A stretch of 64,000 nt of DNA, taken from JACKHA01 sp041401985 (GTDB lineage: Bacteria > Planctomycetota > Phycisphaerae > Phycisphaerales > UBA1924). The stretch covers positions 1 to 64,000 of the forward strand of contig JAWKTE010000016.1 in assembly GCA_041401985.1 (NCBI GenBank), read 5' to 3'. A program made the position numbers and the translations under genes. The notes under the pieces were generated by a model that saw only the letters and a program-made list of their open reading frames with translations, was not told where the DNA came from and made no database searches. This document shows, piece after piece, positions 28,464 through 36,965 of the stretch (position 1 is the first letter of the stretch; each line of letters starts with the position of its first letter).

Positions 28464-29504
28464 TGATGTAGGTGCACGCGCAGACGGATCGGAGCCGCTC
28501 GGGCGTGAGGTCCTGCCAGGCCGCGGCCCCGGCGGCCAGCAGGTGGTCGTAGTCGTCGAACACCCGGTTGGACAGGTAGTGGCTCCGCAGGTACGCCCAC
28601 AGGTTCTCGACCGGGTTGAGCTCCGGCGAGTACGGCGGCAGCAGCAGGATCGTGATGTTCGCCGGCACCGCCAGCGCCCGGGCCTTGTGCCACCCGGCCT
28701 GGTCCATGATCAGCACCGCGTGGTCGTCGGGATCAAGCTCCTCCGACACCATCCGCAGGAACACGTTCATCGTCGGCGTGTCCACGTGCGGGGCCTGCAG
28801 CGCCACGCTGTGGCCCGTGGCCGGCTCGACCGCGGCGTACAGGTACACCCACTCGTACCGCGTCTGCTTCACCGCGGTCGGGCGCGAGCCCGTTGGCGCC
28901 CACACGCGCGTGGTCGTGCCCTGCTGGCCGAAGCGGGCCTCGTCCATGAAGTAGACGCGCAGGGCCTTGCCGTGGGCCGCGCACAGGTCGCTCATGGTGG
29001 AGACAAAAAGGGGGCGGCCTCCTCGCGGAACCTCTTCTGCGCGGCCGGGTCCTGCTTCTCGTGGCGCGGGCGCGGGGCCAGGCACGAGTAGCCCAGACGC
29101 CGCAGCAGCGGGTAGATCCCGTCGAGCGTGTACTTCACGCCGAACTCCTGCTCGAGGATGCGCTGCACGTCCTTGCCGCGCAGCGTGCAGACCCGGTCCT
29201 CGGGGCGCGGCCCGGCGTCGAGCCGCGCCCGCAGCTCGGCCTCGCGCTCGGGTGGGAGCTTGGGCGCGCGGCCCGGTCGGTCCTTCTCGCGCAGGGCGTC
29301 GATCCCGCCGTCGCGGTAGGCGTAGGCCCAGCGCTGCACGAAGCCGCGGCTGCGGGCGAGCATCTCCTGGATGTGCGCCGTCTCGACGCCGCGGCAGGCG
29401 TGCGCGGCCGCGAGCAGCCGGTCCTTCTGCTCGGCGTCGGGCTCCTTGCGCGCCATCGCGACCAGCCGCTCGATGTCGCCCGCGTCCCGCGCCGTGATCT
29501 GCAT
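28450..29504 (-). CDS. IS630-family transposase in two frames, -1 frameshift at a C5T5 tract
   Basis: ATG at 29,504 is preceded by GGAGG at seven bases. The first frame (to 28,992) encodes the DNA-binding half with two helix-turn-helix regions (ACRGVETAHIQEMLARSRGFVQRW; RILEQEFGVKYTLDGIYPLLRRLGYS). It ends REEAAPFLSPP. The catalytic half is in the -1 frame: FVSTMSDLCAAHGKALRVYFMDEARFGQQG, VLIMDQAGWHKA and LLPPYSPELNPVENLWAYLRS, giving the DDE triad (D of MDEARF, D of IMDQAG, E of NPVENLW). The frames meet at CCCCCTTTTTG on the coding strand near 29,005. Slippage on this run would produce the full transposase, as known for several IS630 elements; a sequencing error in the T run would look the same. 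Confidence 0.8.
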
Positions 29505-29577
29505 GCGTTGGCCTCCGTGCCGCACGCATCATCGCACAACCCGAGCCGAAGCGCAACTGCCAAACGTGCGCCGTACG

Positions 29578-29601
29578 CGCACGAGACTCAATCACGAGCC
29601 G
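29578..29601 (-). repeat. IS630 right terminal inverted repeat
   Basis: Read inward on the minus strand it begins CGGCTCGTGATTGAG and ends TCTCGTGCG. The adjoining TA at 29,602-29,603 is the presumed target duplication. Confidence 0.8.
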
Positions 29602-29603
29602 TA

Positions 29604-29895
29604 TAAGTCCGTGGGGCACAATGCCCCATCGCGAAGTACGGCCATTGCCCGGCGAGAGCCGGGCGATCAGCCTTCCCAGTGTCGAAGACCGCGCGCGGCG
29701 CGAACGCGTTTCTCCCACGCGACGCGTGTAGGTCGAATCGCGTCACCCTTGACGAGGCCACTCTCGTGACGCGATGGTCGAGTCGTATCGCGCGCTGGGC
29801 CGCGACGACACCGCGGCACGCCTGCTGGAGCGGAGCAGTCGGAAGTAAGACCCCAAGCGGCCCACATGCTCCTTCCCGCCGTCGGCGCGGACGCA
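29604..29895. other. Region without a supported gene
   Basis: No methyltransferase sequence continues here. A short plus-strand stretch (about 29,781-29,849) reads MVESYRALGRDDTAARLLERSSRK and stops; it looks like the tail of a TPR protein but nothing upstream joins it. Confidence 0.45.
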
Positions 29896-30417
29896 TCACC
29901 CCGCCCCCCGCTCCCGCCTCGCCCGCCTTCGCTTCGCCAGGATCGGCACGAAGAACAGGTACACGCCCGTGAGCAGCAGGCCGAGCAGCACGATCGCCGA
30001 CGGCGTGAACAGCCACATCTTCGCGATGTCGCCGAAGAACGAGCCGTCGTGGAGCGACTCGATCAGGTCGGAGCGGCGCGGGGCGACCTGCAGGATCGCG
30101 CCGGTCGCCGCGTCGATCTGGATCTCCGTGCGGTTGTTCGAGACCACCTTCACGAGGTTCCGGCCCGGGCGGTACTCGACGCGGTAGACGTCGTCCCACG
30201 CGTCGATGGCCGCGGCGTCGACAGTGGCCGCGGCTTCGAGGATCTGCCCCAGGCCCAGCGCGGGCTCGCCCGCGGCCCGCTGCTCGGGCGGCTGGACCCA
30301 CGGCAGCGACTTCTTGAACTGCAGGAGCAGGCCGGTGGCGATGACCAGCAGCAGCGGCACGGCGATGGGCAGCGAGGCCCAGTAGTGGACCCGCCGCAGG
30401 AGGATGTGCGGCTTCAT
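29896..30417 (-). CDS. PepSY-type membrane protein
   Basis: Start at 30,417 gives MKPHILLRRVHYWASLPIAVPLLLVIATGLLL, a membrane helix preceded by the HYW signature found in PepSY-associated membrane proteins. A periplasmic segment follows with PepSY-like sequence (VYRVEYRPGRNLVKVVSNNRTEIQIDAATGAIL and LIESLHDGSFFGD), then a second helix (PSAIVLLGLLLTGVYLFFVPIL) and a basic tail. The 173 residues are the short form of the family, which is often linked to iron-siderophore or flavin-linked reduction systems. No partner gene lies nearby, so the role stays open. Confidence 0.75.
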   Translation of the reverse strand: MKPHILLRRVHYWASLPIAVPLLLVIATGLLLQFKKSLPWVQPPEQRAAGEPALGLGQILEAAATVDAAAIDAWDDVYRVEYRPGRNLVKVVSNNRTEIQIDAATGAILQVAPRRSDLIESLHDGSFFGDIAKMWLFTPSAIVLLGLLLTGVYLFFVPILAKRRRARRERGAG

Positions 30418-30664
30418 GAGTCGGGACGGCTCCGGCGGGGAGGGGTGGAAGAGCGGGCAGCATAGTCGCAGGCCGTTGGCATGCTCGTCACCCGCCGGAC
30501 GTGCTCCGACCGTCCGATCAAATCCAGAAAATGGGTCTTTCGGAAACCGCGCTCGCCCGGTATGCTGCCGCCAGGCGGCACCGGAATAGGTGGATCCACG
30601 CGGTCCGGCCGGGTCGGACGCGCGTGGGTCGGCAGGCCGGTGGCTTCGATTGAAGGAGTGGGGC

Positions 30665-31453
30665 ATGGAGCGGACTTGCGTTCTCATCGGTGTGGCGTGC
30701 GTGGCTTCCGCGGCGTCGGCCCAGGTCGGCGTGCTGGACCAGTCGTCGCCGTTCGGGGCGACGCCGACGGCCAGCCCGGCGTTCTACAACTTCAGCATCG
30801 CCTCGACGCGCTGGGGCCAGCAGGTCCGCTGCGGGGTTGCCGGGACGCTCGAGGGGGTCCGCATCGGGCTGCGGAGTTTCGAGAACCTCGCGACCGAGAT
30901 GCGCCTGCGCTCGGGCACGGCCGCGTCGCCCGGGCCGGTGCTGATGGTCGTGCCCATCCAGAACAACGGCGGGCCGAACTACCCGTTCATCGACCTCTCG
31001 GCGGCCAACCTGGTGCTGGCGGTGGGCGAGACGTTCGTGCTCGAGTTCCAGGGCGGCGGCTCGGGCATCCCGGCGGTGGATGGGCTGGGCACCTACACGC
31101 CGCCGCCGGGGGTGCCGGGGTACCCGGAGCCGCTGTTCCGCAACAACGGGGCGTTCCTCGACGGGGGGTACCGGATCGGGTTCGAGACGTACATGCTCGC
31201 CGAGCCGCCGGCGTGCCCGCCGGACATCACGACGGGGGCGATCCCCGGCGGGGCGGGTTACCTGGTGCCCAACGGGGTCCTGAACAACGACGACTTCTTC
31301 TGTTTCCTGAACGAGTTCGCCGCGGGCAACCTGGCGGTGGCGGACGTGACGACGTCGGCGGTGGTGGGTGGCCCGGGCTACGGCGTGCCGAACGGGGTGA
31401 TCACGAACGATGACTTCTTCTATTACCTGACGCTGTTCGCGGCGGGGTGTTGA
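30665..31453 (+). CDS. Secreted protein with GC-type dockerin
   Basis: ATG at 30,665 is preceded by GAAGGAG at eight bases. The product has a signal peptide (MERTCVLIGVACVASAASAQ) and a ~160-residue beta-rich domain of unknown function (FYNFSIASTRWGQQVRCGVAGTLEGVRIGL, NLVLAVGETFVLEFQGGGSGIP). The last ~75 residues are the same duplicated dockerin-like module as in the two propeller proteins (PNGVLNNDDFFCFL, PNGVITNDDFFYYL) ending in LFAAGC. It is likely a cell-surface or exported protein held by that module. Confidence 0.8.
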   Translation: MERTCVLIGVACVASAASAQVGVLDQSSPFGATPTASPAFYNFSIASTRWGQQVRCGVAGTLEGVRIGLRSFENLATEMRLRSGTAASPGPVLMVVPIQNNGGPNYPFIDLSAANLVLAVGETFVLEFQGGGSGIPAVDGLGTYTPPPGVPGYPEPLFRNNGAFLDGGYRIGFETYMLAEPPACPPDITTGAIPGGAGYLVPNGVLNNDDFFCFLNEFAAGNLAVADVTTSAVVGGPGYGVPNGVITNDDFFYYLTLFAAGC

Positions 31454-31651
31454 GGGGGGAGGAGGTTGGAGTGGTTGGTCGTCGCCGGTTCATCGGCACC
31501 GACTTGCTCCGAAGACTCCGCAAGTCGGTGGCACATCACGGGCAGGGCAAAGTCGCTGCCGACTTGCCGGTTGCAAGCTCGCTAGCGCCATTGCGCGAGG
31601 CATATACTCGCAAAGTCGCCCGAAACGTCATCCCAATGGAGGGCCCAACGA

Positions 31652-31789
31652 ATGCAGCCATCCAACCCGTATGATGCCGACGAAGACCCCGAGGGGTTCG
31701 ACGAGTACGAGAGCGCCTTGGAGGCTGAGTTCCAAGACGAGGATGAGTATCCGGACGAGAACATGCCCGACCGGGACGAAGACGACTGA
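31652..31789 (+). CDS. Small acidic protein, 45 residues
   Basis: ATG at 31,652 follows GGAGG at nine bases. The product MQPSNPYDADEDPEGFDEYE... ends NMPDRDEDD and is strongly acidic, with almost half of its residues D or E. It has no membrane segment. The clean ribosome site supports translation. No family is recognised. Confidence 0.55.
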   Translation: MQPSNPYDADEDPEGFDEYESALEAEFQDEDEYPDENMPDRDEDD

Positions 31790-31832
31790 GTCGAGAGTCG
31801 CGGAGAATGTCCCGCGATTTTCGCGGCCAGCG

Positions 31833-31982
31833 TCACTTGTTCGGCTTGCCATGCCCTGACGATTTCTTCTCAATGCCAGTCGCAGGCGGGCGCATCGGGT
31901 TCACCGGTGCTTTCGATGGGTCTGGAGAGTTGCTGGGCTTGTTTGGGGTCGGAGGCTGAGACCGAACCGGCTTGTCGCTCAT
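31833..31982 (-). CDS. Possible small proline-rich protein, 49 residues
   Basis: ATG at 31,982 is preceded by a GGGGG tract. The product MSDKPVRSQPPTPNKPSNSP ... GKPNK is rich in P, K and S. It overlaps the 3' end of the membrane-protein gene in another frame, so either could be spurious at this end; overlapping ends of neighbouring genes are also possible. Confidence 0.35.
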   Translation of the reverse strand: MSDKPVRSQPPTPNKPSNSPDPSKAPVNPMRPPATGIEKKSSGHGKPNK

Positions 31983-32616
31983 GGCGAATCCCCCAATCGT
32001 CAATATGCTGAAGAACAATCACCGCTGCAAGAACCAGCGTTGTGGCAATCGTAGACAATCTCGAGCATCGCACCAAGCGGTGTCGGCCGGTGTTTAGCGT
32101 CTCAATCGACGTACAGACTTGATCCAGATTGAAACACAGAGCCGCAAGCTCGTCGTCGGAGAGCCTAGCCATGTCGGCATTGCCGCTCGTGTCGGCTCGA
32201 ATGCTGTGCACGTGGATTTCCCACCAATTCCGCACCTGATCAAGCGTCAAGAACGCGACGCAGTGTCTCGACGTTGTCGCCATCACGATTGCCGAGACTG
32301 CGACAATCCCGAGAACCGCGCCGATGACCGACAGCGCCGTTGAAACTAGATCGCCGTCCCTGTACGCCTGGATCAGGTAGAACACCTGTCCCGCTAGCAC
32401 CGCTGCGAGTACTCGAGCGATCATCGCGAGCGACGAGAGCAGCGATGATCGCTCGCGGTCCGCGTGACCCACCCGGTTAGACAAATAGGTCAGGAGCGGA
32501 TTGGCGCTTCTGAATCGTCGGAGAAACGCTAGGCGATCGAGTTCAGCGTTTGGCATGAGCGAGGTCGTGGAGTTCGTGCGAAAAGGGGGGCCGCCCGGTT
32601 TGGGGCGGACTCCCAT
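31870..32616 (-). CDS. Membrane protein of unknown function
   Basis: From ATG 32,616 (or 32,556, MPNAELDRLAFLRRF) the product has three predicted membrane helices: SLAMIARVLAAVLAGQVFYLI, ALSVIGAVLGIVAVSAIVMA and IATTLVLAAVIVLQHI. A cytoplasmic helical linker lies between the second and third. The C-terminus is hydrophilic. There is no recognised domain. Neighbouring small genes on the same strand could be co-transcribed from upstream of groEL's 3' end. Confidence 0.6.
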   Translation of the reverse strand: MGVRPKPGGPPFRTNSTTSLMPNAELDRLAFLRRFRSANPLLTYLSNRVGHADRERSSLLSSLAMIARVLAAVLAGQVFYLIQAYRDGDLVSTALSVIGAVLGIVAVSAIVMATTSRHCVAFLTLDQVRNWWEIHVHSIRADTSGNADMARLSDDELAALCFNLDQVCTSIETLNTGRHRLVRCSRLSTIATTLVLAAVIVLQHIDDWGIRHERQAGSVSASDPKQAQQLSRPIESTGEPDAPACDWH

Positions 32617-32638
32617 GTGCTTGAGTCTCCGCTTTGGA

Positions 32639-32818
32639 CTAGCGTCCCTTGTTGTACTTGTAGGTCGTCGTCCGTTCGCCCTTGGACGTGGAACGTTCGT
32701 GGGTGAACGACTTGGAGTCCTTGCAGTCACGGATTCGGACGTCATTCGAGGTGCGGTAGCACTTGCAGCCGTCGTTCTTGCTCTTGTCTGACGAAGAGGA
32801 GCGAGAGAACCATCCCAT
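32639..32818 (-). CDS. Small Cys/Lys/Ser-rich protein, 59 residues
   Basis: ATG at 32,818 has GGAGG six bases upstream, which decides the start over the earlier in-frame ATG codons. The product MGWFSRSSSSDKSKNDGCKCYRT ... ERTTTYKYNKGR has three cysteines and a basic tail. It lies 35 bases downstream of groEL on the same strand. No family is known to me. Confidence 0.5.
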   Translation of the reverse strand: MGWFSRSSSSDKSKNDGCKCYRTSNDVRIRDCKDSKSFTHERSTSKGERTTTYKYNKGR

Positions 32819-32853
32819 GTATACCTCCATGCCCCTTGGGCAGTCGCGCGGAC

Positions 32854-34500
<1,647 letters not shown>

Positions 34501-34540
34501 TGGCTTTTCCTTGATGGATGGGTTCTTGGTGGGTCGAGAT

Positions 34541-34668
34541 TCACCACGGAGACACGGGGGCACGGAGGGAGGCAGGAAACTGGCGTGCTGCTGCCTGGAG
34601 GGATCGGGCGAGGGTCGGTCGCCTCGCGCCGCATTGCTTCTCTCAGTGTCTCCGTGTCTCCGTGGTGA
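34541..34668. repeat. Inverted repeat, CACCACGGAGACACGG family, copy 1
   Basis: The left arm TCACCACGGAGACACGG (34,541 on) returns in inverted form as CCGTGTCTCCGTGGTGA at 34,652-34,668, about 70 bases of other sequence lying between. A second pair with the same arms is at 46,491-46,622. It sits between groEL and the small gene upstream of it. Confidence 0.75.
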
Positions 34669-34675
34669 GTGTTCT

Positions 34676-34921
34676 TCAGTGGACTTTCTTGAGCCCGATG
34701 CGGATCCACGCGATCCGCTCGGCGTCGAGGATGAAGATGGACGAGCCGTCGGTGACCTTGACCAGGTGGTCGGCCTCGTCGGGGATGAGCATGGCCCGCT
34801 TGATCTCGAGCACGTTGCTCACGGGGCCGGTCGGGTGCGGGTAGACGCCCACAAAGCCGACGCTAACGTCGCGCTCGCCGTTGAGTTCGGACAGGGCTTT
34901 GCGGACGGAGTCGTGGGTCAA
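34676..34921 (-). CDS. Hypothetical 81-residue protein between groES and groEL
   Basis: The product starts MTHDSVRKALSELNGERDVSVGFVGVYPHPTGPVSNVLEIKRAMLIP and ends WIRIGLKKVH. It is a compact mixed alpha/beta protein without a signal or membrane segment. The segment TDGSSIFILDAERIAWIRI suggests a beta-strand ending. It lies in the groES-groEL interval on the same strand, so it is probably transcribed with the chaperonins. No family is recognised. Confidence 0.5.
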   Translation of the reverse strand: MTHDSVRKALSELNGERDVSVGFVGVYPHPTGPVSNVLEIKRAMLIPDEADHLVKVTDGSSIFILDAERIAWIRIGLKKVH

Positions 34922-34930
34922 GGGGAGTTC

Positions 34931-34979
34931 CGAGTTCCGAGTGCTGAGTGCTGAGTGCTGTGGAGCGAGTGCCGAGTGG
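34931..34979. repeat. Short tandem GAGTGCY repeats, block 1
   Basis: About five imperfect copies of GAGTGCTGA or CGAGTGCCGA stand directly before the start of the 81-residue gene. Confidence 0.7.
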
Positions 34980-34983
34980 GGCC

Positions 34984-35325
34984 TTAGCGGTCGCGCACGG
35001 CGATGGCCGAGACGTCGTCGGTGTCGATCAGAAGGCAGCCGTGCACCGTCTTGAACTCGTTGGTGGTCGGCTCGTCGTTGCGGAGTTGCCCGATGACCAT
35101 GGTGACCGAGCCGGACAGGTCGCCGCAGTGCATCTCGGGCGGGAGGTCCTTGTCGGTCTCCAGCCCTTCGAGACCGGCGGAGGCCGCCAGACGGGCCTCC
35201 TTGCTCGGCACGACCACCCGCTCGATCGAGTCGATGTGGAACGGGTGTCCCCGGATGACCAGGTCGACGCGTCGGTCGGTGTGCTTGGCCATCATGAGCA
35301 TGCGGATGGCGGTGATGTGTTGCAT
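34984..35325 (-). CDS. Hypothetical 113-residue protein between groES and groEL
   Basis: ATG at 35,325 (MQHITAIRMLMMAKHTDRRVDLVIRGHPFHIDSIERVVVPSK) has AAGGGA seven bases upstream and is preferred to the earlier TTG. Charged and hydrophobic residues alternate, as in a small alpha/beta fold (TVHGCLLIDTDDVSAIAVRDR at the end). No family or motif is recognised. It is co-oriented with its chaperonin neighbours. Confidence 0.5.
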   Translation of the reverse strand: MQHITAIRMLMMAKHTDRRVDLVIRGHPFHIDSIERVVVPSKEARLAASAGLEGLETDKDLPPEMHCGDLSGSVTMVIGQLRNDEPTTNEFKTVHGCLLIDTDDVSAIAVRDR

Positions 35326-35349
35326 GGCCAAGTCCCTTATGGAAGAGTC

Positions 35350-35393
35350 AGGAGTGCCCAGTGCCCAGTGCCGAGTGCCGAGTGCCGAGTGCC
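35350..35393. repeat. Short tandem GAGTGCY repeats, block 2
   Basis: Six imperfect copies of CCAGTGCC or CGAGTGCC in a row, 25 bases before the 113-residue gene; the same unit as block 1. Confidence 0.7.
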
Positions 35394-35611
35394 TAGAACT
35401 TGATGAACGCCACCTGGGCCGGGTCGAACACGATCTGGGTCTCGGGCTCGGCGCTGCCGTAGGGCTGGACGAGGGTGGCGGTGAGGGTGCCGGCTTCGGC
35501 GGATGGCTTGACGCTCTCGCGGGCGACGCGGACGGCGCCGGCGTTGAAGCCGAGGGTGGCGTACTTGGAAGTTGAGGCCGCGAGTGTGGCGGTGATGGTC
35601 TGGGCGTTCAT
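35393..35611 (-). CDS. Hypothetical 72-residue protein next to groES
   Basis: The product MNAQTITATLAASTSKYATLGFNAG ... PETQIVFDPAQVAFIKF is rich in alternating small and beta-branched residues and looks like an all-beta protein. It starts 87 bases downstream of the groES stop. No signal peptide or known domain is seen. Confidence 0.5.
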   Translation of the reverse strand: MNAQTITATLAASTSKYATLGFNAGAVRVARESVKPSAEAGTLTATLVQPYGSAEPETQIVFDPAQVAFIKF

Positions 35612-35698
35612 GGTTGTCTCACGGTGCGACGATTCCTCGGGCGGCGAGCGTCGGTAGGTGTGGTAGAGAAGCCGGCTCGGAGAGCCGGCCTACCCGTT

Positions 35699-36055
35699 TC
35701 AGCCCTCGATCACCGCCAGGATGTCGTCCTCGGACATGATCAGGACCTCCTCGCCGTCGAGTTTGACCTCGGTGCCGGAGTAGGACGAGAAGATCACGCG
35801 ATCGCCGGCCTTGACCGTCAGCGGGACGCGCTCGCCCGTCTCGGTGTTGAGTTTCCCGTTGCCGACGGCCTTGATCGTGCCGGTCTTCGGGCGGTCCTTG
35901 CTCGACTCGGGCAGGTAGATGCCGCTGGTGGTGCGGGTCTCGGCCTCGTCGCGCTGGACGATGATGCGGTCGTGCAGCGGGCGGATGCTGGCCCCGGTCG
36001 TCTTGGCGGTCTTGGTCTTGGGGGCCGGGGCGGGCTTGGTGGCGGTCTTGCTCAT
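35699..36055 (-). CDS. groES: Co-chaperonin GroES (Hsp10)
   Basis: The 118-residue product carries the GroES fold from about residue 24: IRPLHDRIIVQRDEAETRTTSGIYLPESSKDRP, GTIKAVGNGKLN, VKAGDRVIFSSYSGTEVKLDGEEVLIMSEDDILAVIEG. The mobile loop (EAETRTTSGIYLP) is normal. It is longer than the usual ~97 residues because of a basic Ala/Pro/Lys N-terminal extension (MSKTATKPAPAPKTKTAKT), which may be a planctomycete feature. It caps GroEL, encoded downstream on the same strand after three small genes. Confidence 0.95.
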   Translation of the reverse strand: MSKTATKPAPAPKTKTAKTTGASIRPLHDRIIVQRDEAETRTTSGIYLPESSKDRPKTGTIKAVGNGKLNTETGERVPLTVKAGDRVIFSSYSGTEVKLDGEEVLIMSEDDILAVIEG

Positions 36056-36170
36056 CGGGTTCTCCCTGGATCTCTCGGGGGCGGACGCCCCGGTGTTGGA
36101 ACTTCTTCTCGCGGTTCGGCGGATCGGCGATCCGCGTCGGCGACGATGTCCGGCGCACGCGCGCCGGGGG

Positions 36171-36734
36171 TTACGAATCGTTCGGCAAGCAGTTGGACGA
36201 GCCGGGCCAGCGCCCCTTGTAGAAACGCGTCAGGCACCGGCGCAGCACGTCGAGCATGATCTCGAGGTCGGCCGGCGTGCTGGGGCGGTCGATGACGGCG
36301 AACGCGCCGCACCGAAGGGCCGCGGCGATCTCGCGGGCCTCATCCCGGTGCGTTCGCATCCGCTTGACGATCACGGTGGGCGGCGCGCTCTCGAGCCGAC
36401 GGAACAGTTCCAGCAGACGCAGCCCGCCGTCGTCGCCCGAAGGCCCGCTCGCCGAGCACTCCAGCGGCAGGCCCAGATCGACCACCGCGATGTGGATCGG
36501 CGTGCTGCGGATCACCTGCGAGGCCTCGGCCCCGCTGGTGGCCCGGTGGGCGACCACGCCCATCGGCCCCAGCAGCGGCGGGATCTGGTCGACCCAGGCC
36601 TCCGGACGCCAGCCGGCGTACGAGAGAAGGAGATTCAGTCTGTGTTCGGGTGCGGTCGGCGCAGGCGTGCGCGGGCCGGCGGGGGCCTGTCCCCGTCCGG
36701 TGCCGCCGTCGCCTTGGCCGCGCGAGACCATCAT
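36171..36734 (-). CDS. Response-regulator receiver-like protein
   Basis: Residues about 30 onward resemble a CheY-like domain: LNLLLSYAGWRPEAWVDQIPPLL, AHRATSGAEASQVIRSTPIHIAVVDLGLPLECS (the phosphoacceptor-like D in VVDLGLP), PTVIVKRMRTHRDEAREIAAALRCGAFAVIDRPSTPADLEIML. The usual acidic pair near the N-terminus is not obvious, and there is no output domain, so it may be a degenerate or single-domain receiver. The start at 36,734 is one of several possible; a longer form to 36,824 exists. It precedes groES on the same strand by about 115 bases. Confidence 0.6.
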   Translation of the reverse strand: MMVSRGQGDGGTGRGQAPAGPRTPAPTAPEHRLNLLLSYAGWRPEAWVDQIPPLLGPMGVVAHRATSGAEASQVIRSTPIHIAVVDLGLPLECSASGPSGDDGGLRLLELFRRLESAPPTVIVKRMRTHRDEAREIAAALRCGAFAVIDRPSTPADLEIMLDVLRRCLTRFYKGRWPGSSNCLPNDS

Positions 36735-36965
36735 CGCCTGACGCAGGGCAAGGCGGATGCCAACGGGAGAGCGATTTGGGGAGTCCGGCGCGGAAGAACC
36801 GCCGACGTGGCCGCGGCTTCGCACGCCCGACCGCTGCCGCCGCTCGCCGGCCCCCGGTGCGGGGTGTCAACTTGGCAGACGCGGCGTGACGGGCGCGACG
36901 GGAGAGGCGCCCCGGCGCGGACTGGTCAGCCGCCGCGACCCGCCATCCCCGGCCCCCGCCCGATG

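Larger units (their letters stand above)
28440..29601 (-). mobile_element. IS630-family insertion sequence, 1,162 bp
   Basis: The element is flanked by TA on both sides (28,438-28,439 and 29,602-29,603), the target duplication typical of the IS630/Tc1 group. Its ends form imperfect terminal inverted repeats (CGGATCGTGA at the left, CGGCTCGTGA read inward from the right, both continuing to TCTCGTGCG; about 19 of 24 bases match). Inside lies one transposase gene in two overlapping frames on the minus strand. It sits exactly at the broken end of the methyltransferase gene. It appears to be complete. Confidence 0.85.
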
